64,000 bases of DNA from Hevea brasiliensis (taxonomy: Eukaryota; Streptophyta; Magnoliopsida; Malpighiales; Euphorbiaceae), in the NCBI RefSeq assembly GCF_030052815.1, contig NC_079507.1, forward strand, positions 62,032,619-62,096,618, written 5' to 3'. Both the position numbers and the translations under genes were made by a program. The notes beneath the pieces were generated by a model. It did no database searches. It saw only the letters and a list, made by a program, of their open reading frames with translations, and was not told the DNA's origin. The first letter of the stretch is position 1, and each line of letters begins with the position of its first letter. Shown here piece by piece: positions 1 to 10,800 of this stretch.

Positions 1-43
1 TCCCTTTTACCCCTAGTGCAATTTCAATGTCAAATGATGATCA

Positions 44-93
<50 letters not shown>
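44..93. repeat. (TA)n-(TG)n compound microsatellite
   Basis: A short TA run (44-54) passes into about 20 TG units (54-93). It lies at the left edge of the pararetrovirus remnant, and a long TA run lies on the other side (3320-3402). TA repeats beside endogenous pararetroviruses have been reported in several plants, so this may be part of the original integration site. Confidence 0.9.
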
Positions 94-96
<3 letters not shown>

Positions 97-249
97 CAGG
101 CCTGGGTTGTAAGTCCCTTCTTTGTAGCCAAGAGGGCGTATTTAGGGCAATGATTTTTTTGGCGATTACCTCACTTAACTCAAAAGATCAACCTAGAAAA
201 ATTCTTTAAGTATGAATCCAATTTTTTGTAGGATAATTTCTTCTTCAAA

Positions 250-574
250 CTCTTTTACCTCGTCTTCTAAGTAGAGAAAGATTGTTAATAGTGAAGAAAT
301 AATAGTCGAAAATTTTAAAAAATGTATAGATAATTGAGAAGTTCCAAAAGTATAAAAAGATCAAATCTATCAGACTATAAAACTTAATTTTTTCAAAACT
401 GATTTCACAATCAAAACTGAAGAGAGAGATCTTCAAATTACAAAACCTTTTGAGATGATTTCTCTTCTGTCTCAAAAATCCTTACAAAAATACCGTGAAA
501 AACAATACAAATACATCCATATAGGTTTAGTCCAAGTTGGAATTAAACCACTTACAAAAGAAGGATTGAATATC
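250..574 (+). pseudogene. Pararetroviral movement-protein fragment (broken)
   Basis: In the plus frame that includes 455-574 the translation carries the caulimovirid movement-protein signature HIGLVQVGIKPLT (about 520-560). Upstream codons in the same frame to about 290 also look related but contain in-frame stops. In the family this protein builds tubules through plasmodesmata. The fragment ends abruptly at about 575, where RT sequence begins in another frame. Nothing suggests a functional product. Confidence 0.6.
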
Positions 575-587
575 AAATTTTGCATAG

Positions 588-1500
588 TCTTTTGGCTTGA
601 AAAATGCCCCATCAGAGTTCCAGAGAATTATGAATGAAATCTTTAATCCATATTCAAAATTTTGCATAGTCTATATAGATGATGTTCTTGTGTTCTCGGA
701 GTCAATTCAACAACACTTCAAACACTTGAGAACATTTTTCTCTGTTACAAAACGAAATAGTCTTGCCGTTTCAAAATCAAAGATTTCTCTCTTCCAAACT
801 AGGGTTAGGTTTCTAGGCCATTAGATATCCCAATGAACCATTACTCCAATAGAGAGAAGTCTAGAATTTTCAAACAAATTTCCTGACAAAATCTTGGATA
901 AAACCCAGCTACAGAGATTCTTAGGTGGCTTGAATTATGTCTTAGATTTTTGTCCAAATATTAACCGTTTAGCAAAACCCTTGCATGATAGGTTAAAGAA
1001 AAATCATGTTCCATGTACAGATCATCACACTTAAGTGATCCGTCATATTAAATAACAGGTCCAAACCATTCCTTGTCTGCATTTAGCGGATCCATTAGCC
1101 CCTAAGGTAGTCGAAACAGACGCCTCAGAGTTAGGTTATGGTGAAATTTTAAAACAGATTCAAAATGGAAAAGAGCAAATAGTTCAATTCCATTCTGCAC
1201 ATTGGAATTATTGTCAAAAGAAATACTTTACCATCAAAAAAGAGATTCTTGCAATTGTCATGTGTATACAAAAATTTCATTCAAAGTGATTTATTAAATA
1301 AAAATTTTTTTCTTAGAATTGATTGCAAATCAGCCAAAGAAGTTTTGCAAAAAGATGTTCAAAATCTTGCATCAAAACAAATTTTTGCACGATGGCAAGC
1401 AATTTTAAGTATTTTTCATTTTGAAATTGAATTTATAAAAAGAGATACAAATTCCATCACAGACTTTCTAACCAGGGAGTTTCTTCAAAACAGGCCAATG
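588..1500 (+). pseudogene. Pararetroviral reverse transcriptase-RNase H (broken)
   Basis: The RT palm starts in the FGLKNAPS motif (591-614), and the catalytic YIDD box is at 672-683. Two in-frame stops follow near 823-836. The RNase H catalytic aspartate motif DAS is at 1119-1127. The frame then shifts near 1285, and the RNase H end with the DFLTRE motif lies at about 1463-1480. Motif order and the DFLTRE tail are typical of caulimovirid polymerases rather than plant Ty3/gypsy pol. The upstream half of RT (fingers) is deleted. It cannot encode an active enzyme. Confidence 0.8.
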
Positions 1501-2276
1501 CCTATAAAGAAAAATACAAAGGCTGGAGCCTCAGCCTCTACAAAATCAAAAATCTTCCCATTATCATATCAAAACAGGATTGACCATTGCCAACATTTCA
1601 ATTACTGGGATTACCAACAGGCATGGTACAATACATTTCTCATACAAAACCACAAAAATAGTCATTCATGACTATTTTATTTCCAAAAAACATTTGATCC
1701 TTCCAAAAAACATTTGATCATTTCAAAACCCCTTCATGGTTTGCTCAGTGGTAGAAGTATTTTGGTGCACTATCTGAAATTCTTACACCAGAAATCTCAA
1801 AGAGTTTAAACCTTTTCAAAACCCATTACAAACCTTCACCCAAAGAGAAAATGTTTTCGCCTCTTCTCTTATTTTCTTCAAAATTGTTTTTACCCTAGGT
1901 TCTTATCTGATTTTTCAAATTTCAACCCCAAGATGGATTGAACTCTATTAACAGAAGATTCAAGGTCAAATGGTGGGATTCATTAAATGTCCCTGAAGCA
2001 ATTACAAATCAAGGAATAAAAAATTGGCTTAAGGGGAAAAACCTCTTGCCACAAAATCTAGTACAAAACCAGTTATTTTTAGCCCAACGATCACATGCTA
2101 TGGCTAGATTGGTGGGAGCTAAAAATGATGAAGAATATTTTGTAATAATGCAACAGTTATTGCAAAACAGAACAAACTCCTCTACAGCTGATTCTGATTC
2201 AGAACCCATAATTGATTTGGGGGATGATAATGAAAAAGGTTGTGGAACCTCTTCACAAATACAAAATCTATTATAA
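1501..2276 (+). pseudogene. C-terminal tail of the pararetroviral polyprotein (partly open)
   Basis: After RNase H the frame stays open to 1671, with a Tyr/Trp-rich segment. It then breaks, and a new open stretch of 112 codons runs 1938-2276 with a KWW motif near its start and an acidic end. Tails with aromatic motifs followed by an acidic end occur after RNase H in several caulimovirids, so I read this as one broken tail rather than a separate gene. The function of such tails is not established. Confidence 0.5.
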
Positions 2277-2435
2277 AAAAAAAAAAAGACCGGCAAAAGA
2301 AATTTATGACGGCAAAATTATCTATTTTACTTTTCATTTTCTTCATTATTGTTTGAATTTTCCTGCGTTTATCTTTACTTTTGTAATTTTGAATTTTTAC
2401 TTTCTTTCTTACAAAAAATTTGACAAGATATTGTT

Positions 2436-2614
2436 CACTTGTCACTGTTTCACTTTTACTGTTCACATGTGAAGACAGCTGGAAGAACTGTTCAAAGCAC
2501 TGTTCACCCGACAAGAAGAACTGTTCAGACACTGTTCACACGTGAAAAAGTAAGTGCTAGATATTGTTCAAGGTTTCAAAAATTACAAAACTGCCCCTGA
2601 TCACTTCTATATAA
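2436..2614 (+). promoter_or_regulatory. Candidate pararetroviral transcript promoter
   Basis: A TATATAA box at 2608-2614 sits about 330 bp after the last viral codon, where caulimovirids place the pregenomic RNA promoter. Upstream, 2458-2545 carries the heptamer CTGTTCA repeatedly, plus CACATGTG- and CACACGTG-like palindromes, suggesting a clustered enhancer. Whether it drives transcription is unknown. Confidence 0.5.
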
Positions 2615-2619
2615 GGAGG

Positions 2620-2960
2620 CACTTATCCAAGGCAAAATTCAAGCTTCTAAAATACAAGCTTTAAAGCTTCTTCAACCCAAGCTTCTTCACTTCAAGCTTC
2701 CTCAAGCTGCGAGAAACTCCGAAGAAGACTCTAAAGAAAGCTCACCCGAGGTGAAGAAATGAGCAAGAAGGTCGATTCACTTCCCATCCTGCCATACCTT
2801 ACAAACCTACAAACCCTGTAACTTTCTTGTAGTAGATCTTAGGAAGCTCATGTGCTGAGCAATCTTTGTAAGTCCTACCTGGAATTACATCTCCAAAACT
2901 TTTGTACAAATCTTATAAAATTTATAAGATTTTGAAGTAAGTTTTCTTCAATTTCTTTTA
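2620..2960 (+). other. Pararetroviral leader with AAGCTTC repeats and a short upstream ORF
   Basis: Downstream of the TATA box the motif AAGCTTC (or AAGCTT) recurs about six times in 2640-2705. A 20-codon ORF follows (2759-2821). Caulimovirid leaders carry a short ORF before a hairpin that supports ribosome shunting; the position fits, but I have not folded the RNA. No primer-binding site for initiator tRNA-Met was recognised. Confidence 0.35.
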
Positions 2961-2984
2961 CAAAATTTCAAATTTATTTTGCAT

Positions 2985-3165
2985 ATATATGGTCGATTCA
3001 ACCGCCTATCCTGCATAAATATATGTATATATATTCATAAGAGACTGGCTCTACCGCCTATTGAATAAATACATGTATATTCATATTTAAATTTTACGCT
3101 TATTTCTGATAAGTATATATATTCATAACGGACTAGCTCTGCTGCCTATTGAATATATATATTTA
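2985..3165 (+). repeat. Three degenerate repeats in the pararetroviral leader
   Basis: The phrase CCGCCTAT or TGCCTATTGAAT recurs at about 3010, 3055 and 3140, each followed by an ATATATGTATAT-type tract and preceded by a GACTGGCTCT- or GGTCGATTCA-like start. This is a decayed tandem repeat with a period of roughly 50-80 bp. Confidence 0.55.
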
Positions 3166-3318
3166 ATCTTTAATTTACAAATTTAATTTTCGTTTCTGAA
3201 GATTTTCCTTTCTAGTGCATTTTGTTTATTTCTTTAATTATTTATATATTATTCAAGATTTAGATTGTGGTTTCTTCCCTGTTAGCTCATTCCCCTTTCG
3301 ATCCCGGTACATCCTTGG

Positions 3319-3319
<1 letters not shown>

Positions 3320-3402
<83 letters not shown>
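3320..3402. repeat. (AT)n microsatellite
   Basis: About 41 uninterrupted AT units. It marks the right edge of recognisable pararetroviral sequence. Open frames through it are trivial Tyr-Ile repeats. Confidence 0.95.
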
Positions 3403-3405
<3 letters not shown>

Positions 3406-4822
3406 TCCTATTTCAAATAAAATTGATAGAAAACAATTTCCAAACTTTACAAATAAAAAAAATTACATAATTGAGATTATATTTCTCGATGCATAAATAA
3501 ATTTTTTTATCATAAATTTTATATTATATATGTAAATTGCTTTGTTAAATATTTAATAATTTTAAAATAATTTTATTTATAATAAAGTGTAAGTCACAGT
3601 TTAATAATAGTGTTATGATCATTTTAGTCTGTTGCAATTCTTCATTTGCATCGTCTTATTTTCTTAAAATTTTTTATTTTATTGTTAAAAATAAAATTTA
3701 TTTTTTAATTTTTACATTATATATCTTAAAATTTTTTGATATGATTTTTTTTTTCTTTTTCAATTGAATTTTTAAAAAACAAGGAACGCTGAATGCCTTT
3801 AAATTTTTATTTAGATTTTTTATTTTATTAATTGAATGTTCAAATTTCTAGTTGTTTATTTCAATATTTAAATTAACTAAGTGTTTGTAAATAAATTGGA
3901 TTTCTTTTACAATTTTTATTGTTTTGTTATTTACATTTTAATTGTTTTATAATTCACTTTTTTTAGAATGAATTTAATGCATATTTATTAAATTAGAAAA
4001 TACAATGTAAAAATAAATGCTAGCTCTGTTCTGTAATTCTCAAAATAAATAACCTTAAATTGGTATATTTCACAAACATACTTACGAAGAGATCGAGGCT
4101 GCGCATTTCAAGACAAATTAATTCTGTCCTGTCCTGGGAAAGATCGATACACAGGACTACCGGCTACCCCACCATTATATCAAATATACTAGTCTATAGA
4201 ATACCTAAAGTGTCACTTGTAAAGGGTCCCACTTATTTGACCACCAGGGTGAGACTCCTACTCTTTTAACCATGCTGTTCATTCCCATTTAAGATAAGAT
4301 TGGACACAGCAATAAAGTGAGCATCATTCATGCAAACGGATGGATCAAATTACACGGTCCATTTATTTTCACCAACCACAGTGAGAAATCGCAAATATAA
4401 TGAAAGAATCACGTTGAAAATTTCAATCCATACATTATCACAATCAAGAAAGCTTGTTATGAAACCTAAAACACAATACGACCAAAACTGCGACAAGAAT
4501 TGCCCCGTTTACAACCCTCCAACCTCACGCACCAACCCAAAAAGTAAAAGCAAAAAAAAAAGACCACAAATGCCTACACTTTCTTTCTCTTCCTCATTGA
4601 CTTGATTCCAACTATAAATAATATACACATTCTACAAAAAAGATTCATCTCAATCTCAATGACCGACTTTCACACTCAATCCAACTGATGCCAGGTTGCT
4701 GCAGAACATCGTGCAAAAACAAATGATGGAAACCATCTTATGGGAAAGAATGGGTAATAAATATACTTCCACACAGACTGAATGGAGACTGAATTTTGAG
4801 AAGGGCTTGCCAACGCCAGGCA
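3403..4822. other. AT-rich spacer and importin 3' flank
   Basis: 3403-4020 is very AT-rich with no recognisable coding signal. 4060-4270 has more balanced composition but no homology I recognise. The importin transcript (minus strand) must end here; an AATAAA-type signal lies at 4367-4362 on the minus strand, but the true poly(A) site cannot be chosen by eye. Confidence 0.5.
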
Positions 4823-7800
4823 CTATGATGACAGAATGGATTGCAATGCCATCTGTTGCTGTGGATGCAACAATGACCAAGTGGAAGCCAATGTTGCTGG
4901 TGGTAAAGTCTGCTGAAGGTGTCTCAACAGGTTAACCATTCGGCTTGCAGTTTGTTCTGTTGCCAGATCCTTACCACATAGAACCTATAATAAAGGTAGT
5001 TTTCTTGATAAGAAAATACAATTTGCAGGCAGCTTTCACTTGCAATTGTACCACATCAATATTTTGGAATAAATAATTAATAGGAAAATTTAATCCAAAA
5101 CAACGGGGGTCATGATTTAAAAAAGCAATTCCAGTCATTGAACCAGAAAATTAGCCACTAACCAGCAAATGAGAACTTGAAACAAAAATAATACGGGTGC
5201 TAGCTGTTACTTGGTCAAGCGCATTAAAATTCTAACTATAATTTTAGTACTATGGCTAATAGAGGAAAGAAACTTGAAATAGATATAGCGATGAAGTGTC
5301 CAACTGTAACTTTGCAGAATTTCCAAGTTATGCAAAGGTTTAAACTCTATATTTAATTGTGATTTGATTAAAAATAGGCTAATAAGCAGAAGGGGCAAAA
5401 AATAATACACAGCCACACTTAACCTGCAATCAAGGGGTCAAGCATTCAAGAAGAGATGAAGAGGGGAGGGGAGAGAGAGCATTGGTAAATTCATTAAACC
5501 TCCAATCAAAAGATCAAGAGTTCTAACCATGATAAACTGTGCAATTTTGAAAGATGATGCTACAGCTTAAGAAGCCACTACATCACCTGATTTAAATCTA
5601 CTCCAGTCCACCAGCCAAACCTAGGTTGGTTTGACCAGCTCATGGTCAGAGTGTTAGGATCAATTGGTCTCTGGTCAAGACCATTTGTAGGTTTAGGAAT
5701 ACCCATATCAACTGCTAGAGACTAATTCGCAGCTGACCTTGTTAGACCAGCCAGTTTGATCCAGGCTTTAGAGTCTAGACTGCCGAAAAGAGAATTGACC
5801 ACCAGTAACCATATAGTATAATAAAACCAATGAAAGTTTAGTAGAGTGATTCAAAACTTGGGTGCAAATGGACATCAAACTAGCTTGATTGCCAGATGAC
5901 ATATGGAAGATATAGGACATAACCATATGGTTAGTATGTCCACATTCTGGCGTACATTAGATCAGACATTGGGACAATGGAATCTCGTCACCCTGATAGA
6001 ACCATAGATCACACATACATGAAGCCCTAGGATTATTTAAAAAAATAACAATTGCAATATTTTGACATTTAGGAATTGTACAGGTGTAAATCTACTCATG
6101 AATAACTAACCTCGGCAAATACCGAAACAATCTTAGGTAGATACTGATTGTTGGGGCCCAGAAGCTCACTGTCTGACCTGTAGATGGAAGCCAATATATG
6201 GGTTCATTACTAAAGAATAAACAAACTGAGGAAACAGATCAGAGGAAACAGCATAAAGAACCTATGTCCCTACCTCTCCACCATTGAACAAAGCTGTTCA
6301 TGAACAACTTTTGCTTCAATCAAATCACCCTTTATTGGCAAACAGTTTAACCATGCAGGAACAACCTGCCAAACATGAAGGCAGTTACAAACCACAAGAG
6401 AACTGCTAAAAATACCAGCAAATTCCACAGTGAGAAACCGAAAAACAAATTTCCAGAAACTACTTCAATATATCATAAATCCAGCCAATTCTGGGTAATG
6501 ATACTTCATTCACCAATGAATTTCTTTCAAATGTTCAATATTTTATCCACCTTAAATCAATGAAATTCCCATATTTTTGCAACCACAGCAAAATACAAGG
6601 GAATTAATTTTCCAGTTCTCAGTTTTTACATGGGGTAGATATCAAGGAAAATTATAAAGATCATAGATAACTGATTACACATGTTCACGTTCCACATACA
6701 TTCTTTGACAGTCACAAGGAAAAGGTGAATTACAACTAGAAAGGGAAGTCAAAATACCTCTGACAGCCATAACTGTTAAGGACAAAAACAGAAACAATGC
6801 ATCCGACAAGATGTTTAGATGTAACGCCTAATAATGACATTTGATGCATGAAATCATAGATAAAGTCATGTACGAATGCATACAGTAAAATAGTTAACAA
6901 GCTCTTTCCATCTCCCATTGAACAGGAGAGAAATTCTCCCATTGGTTTGGATTTATGGTTGCATTTGCACAGAAGTAAATGATTGACCAGCAACAGTTCC
7001 AATTTCTACAGACTGTTGTAGAGACATTATTAAGTAATGTTGTATTTGCATCCAATTTGTGAAATTGCATGGACGATTAGAAATTACTGAAGGATTTGTA
7101 AACTAGTAAACATTCAGATTCAAAATGCAAAATTTGTTAGCATTAGAAATTAGCTATATATCCAAGGTACAGCTGGAGCCTCAAGGTTCTCATGCAGATG
7201 CAACCATCAGCATCATGCCTCTTGTATGGAAGCAAATACAGACATTAAAAGAAATAATAGGGGGGGCACTAGTTGCATCAATGACAATGCAGGTGTAATG
7301 GTAGCCAGCTGCTACTGTGACATCATTCCCACTTTTTGATGTTCATCCACCAAGCATCTTGGGATAATTGGATATCCTCTAACACTCTAATATAATTTAC
7401 AACATAAACAGATACAAAATAAATACTGAAGTACCTGCGCTGAATCAATACTTTCACGATGAAACTGGCAAATTTTCCCCAAAGCAGAAACAGCGTTATC
7501 ATATGCCATGACATTTTCAGGTTGCTTAGCAGTAGGATGTCGTATCACAACATTTAGTCTCGAAAGAGCCTCTGACCAAAGCAAGTAACAAATGTTAGCG
7601 CACAAAAAACATCAAAAAGAAAAGTTCTCACTAGTAGAAAGTAGCAACTAGCAAGGAAATCAATAGCTCAAGGATGCGTGCAGGCAATTTACCTCCAACA
7701 AGAGGTTTAAATACAGATCCACCAAACTCTGCACAAACCCCAAGTCCATATACAGCTGCCTGAGAAATAGTCATAAAATATGATGAGAATATCAGCAACC

Positions 7801-10800
7801 AGAGACATATAATTGCCAGAGCTTAGTAAGTACAGACCTGTCGAACATCAGGATTATCATCATTGCAAGCCTCTAATACGAATGGAAGAAATGTATCATA
7901 GTATCTGTATCAACACATGGGAACAAAATGCATTAATAAATTGTTATTAATTACAACAATACTACTTCCACAATATGCATTGTAAAAGAGCTTACTTAAG
8001 TGCTGTCTCACGACATTGCTCTGCCACATCATCAAAAATGCAAATTGCAATCCTCCTCTCCTCAGCTGTCTTATCCTTGCCCTAAACAATGAAACATATC
8101 AGGGGTAACAGCTCAAGTATAAGATTTAAAAATAAATAAATAAGAAATAACAAAACATTTAACATAACTTAGGTCAATGAATAAAATTTAATCAGCATCT
8201 CTTAAGGTTTCAAATTCCGACTCATTTAACCTTTTCCAAAGCAGAATATGAGAGAGGAAAATTTTCCTTTGGAAAAGGAATAAACCACCACGAGACCCCT
8301 GAGCTTTGTGTATTTTGTCTATTGAGCCCCCTAGACTTCTATTACTCCACATGAAGCCCTTGAACATGTATGGATGTCTTTTTTAACAGCTCTTAAGCAT
8401 GTAAATTTCACACATTGATAATTTCATCACAGACCAATTTAGTGCAGAAAAAGGAGTCTGACTAGACACTAGACAGTAAGAACTGTCACAAGAGCGCTGA
8501 ACTTTGCATATTTTGACTATTCAGCACCTGCACTTTGTGTGTTTTGTCTATTAAGTCCCTGAATCAGACCCAATAGATCTTTAGGGGCTCAATAGACAAA
8601 ACATGCAAATTCAGGTCCTTAGGATACTTTTTTCCTTGGGAAAATTGCAACAACAATTTTGCACACTAGAAATGCTCCTTAGGTAGTAAGAGCCAGAATT
8701 TGAAGACAATCAAATAACAATACTGACTTATAAAATGAACATGACTCAACTTGGCTGCTAAAGTTGTTAGTTAGTTAGATAGAAATCAGATAAACTTTCA
8801 TGTCTAATTAAATTCTGTTCAGTTCCAAGATTATTGAAGAATTAAAGCCAACAAAGCATTCCAATATAAGGCAGCTCCAGTTGCTGATTTCATGCATGCA
8901 GGAAACAACAGCGCCAAAATTCACAAGCAGCATACCAACTAGGTGTGGCTTGTCATAACAAGTAAGAACTATGGATTCAATACCCTGGTCCTTTCCCTGA
9001 GAAACTCTTCTCCACACACCCCCCCCCCCCCCCCAAAATAATAATAATAAAAATAAAAATAAAATAAAAGAAAGAAAAATAATGTGAAACAAGCATAAGC
9101 TAGGACATCCATTTTATTGTTGTAATTTTGTTGTAGAACTTACCCACATAGGAGTTAGATAGGTTGATAGCTCATCAAAGAAGGGCAAGAAAGAGGCTTT
9201 AAATGTTTTTATCAAAGTTCCCAAGATTTCACCCACCTGGAAAAATAAACGGGCATTAAGGTAAAGAAAAATAAAATCCTACAGATCATAGACAAACTAC
9301 TTCAAACTGGTCTGCCATATATACTAACTTGGTCAAAAACATCCTCCTCTTGCTCATTTTCCTCTTTAATCAACTCTCCCTCCTCAACATCAAAGTCTTC
9401 GGCTTTGGTTCTCTCTGCCCTCTCTCTTTTCCTACTAGAACTAGCTGTGATCACCTGTTTTATCTCATCTATGATAGATCGCACCTGACCTTCATCAACA
9501 AGTTGTCCAGATATCTGAAAGAGGAAACCAAAGAATTTGCCATATGTATTCAGAGACTTCACAATACAGGAGGGGCAAAAAATCACTTGATTCCTCAACA
9601 ACATTTCTTATTTTATCTTAGCAAAAGAAACTGAAGATTCTAACAAATTACTTTTAAACCAATAATAATGTTCAGGTGCTATTTAATGTCAAATATTTCC
9701 AATTATTTATTACTGTAGTTAACCACATGAACCCCCAAAGTGACATAATAAAACCTCAACCTACAATATGCCGAACCTGTAAGCATTCATTTAGTGCATC
9801 CAACATATTTGCACAAATCTCGGTATCAGGCTCCTGCAAGTGAAATTGCAATTGAACTCCATCAACCACAATAAGCATTATGATAGCAGTAAAAATATGT
9901 GTTATGCTAATGCTGGACATACAGAAATTATAACAACCTTATGTAATGCTTCTACCAAAGCTGGAATAATATAGTCAGACAGCTGTTTTACATAGGACTC
10001 ATTGCGACCTTGAGAGAACCCCTTCTCTACAGCTAATTTTGCAGAACGCAGTAGCTCTGGCATGGCTACAGAAACAGATCCAGTGTTTCAGTTATGATTT
10101 CCGATGCCCAACCGACAGCATGAAGGGAAAAAAAAAATAAATGTGAATTAATGTGATACCTGAAACAGCTGCTTTCCTGACCTCTTCATGGAAATAAAAT
10201 TTCAGAAGAGGAACTAGGGTTGGGGCAACCTGAAAGGCAAATGCACCATTACATATTTACATTATTGTCAATATTGCAAGTAATGTTAAGGGGGAAGACA
10301 CACTATGTTTCATTGAAACAAACCTGATCAATCCATGGAAAGAATCCTTCCTTAAGCTCATCTGCATAGCAACATAACATGTTACATGCAGTTGCTTTTT
10401 CTTCCAGGACACTAGTCTTGATCCCTATTCTTTTATCCCCAAGGGTGATAGTCTCCATGCTGTGACATGGCCACAACTCTTAGTGAAATGTTACAAGAGT
10501 TTTCATGCAAGACAACCATCAAACCATGTGTTTCAACGCACATACATAATTGTCTCTAAGCATGCTTGTGTGAGAGTGTAAAAACCTAAGAGAAGCCATT
10601 CATGCTACAAAAACTGGCAAACAAATTAAAAAAGTTTCTGTACAAATCAGCAGATCCATACTTGGCTGAAAATTTGACTCATGCAATTGGAAGTAGAGAA
10701 AAGAAAATCATAGAAGTCACATTTATATGCACACTAAAGCACATTAATGCATATGCATTTCCCATCAAAGGTTAATCAAGTTCTAGGGAAAAAAAAAAAA

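Larger units (their letters stand above)
250..2960 (+). mobile_element. Endogenous pararetrovirus (Caulimoviridae) remnant, defective
   Basis: Plus-strand pieces occur in caulimovirid order: movement-protein fragment, reverse transcriptase, RNase H, polyprotein C-terminal tail, then a TATA-bearing intergenic promoter and a leader. There is no integrase, protease or LTR, which separates it from Ty3/gypsy elements. The reading frame is broken by many stops, at least one frameshift in RNase H, and a deletion fusing the movement-protein region directly to the RT palm. Coat protein and protease regions are absent. It is a non-functional fossil. The genus cannot be fixed by eye. The outer limits are uncertain because decayed sequence grades into spacer. 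Confidence 0.8.

Noticed and set aside
3215..3496. Open frames through the (AT)n tract
   Set aside because: Translation is Tyr-Ile repeat; low-complexity artefact. The same applies to the minus-strand frame at 54020-54298.
4060..4269. 69-codon plus-strand ORF
   Set aside because: No recognised motif, no codon or splice context, and it lies in the importin 3' flank.
5560..5820. Possible MITE with GGTTTGACC motifs in importin intron 19
   Set aside because: Suggestive short palindromes, but no consistent terminal inverted repeats or target duplication were visible.
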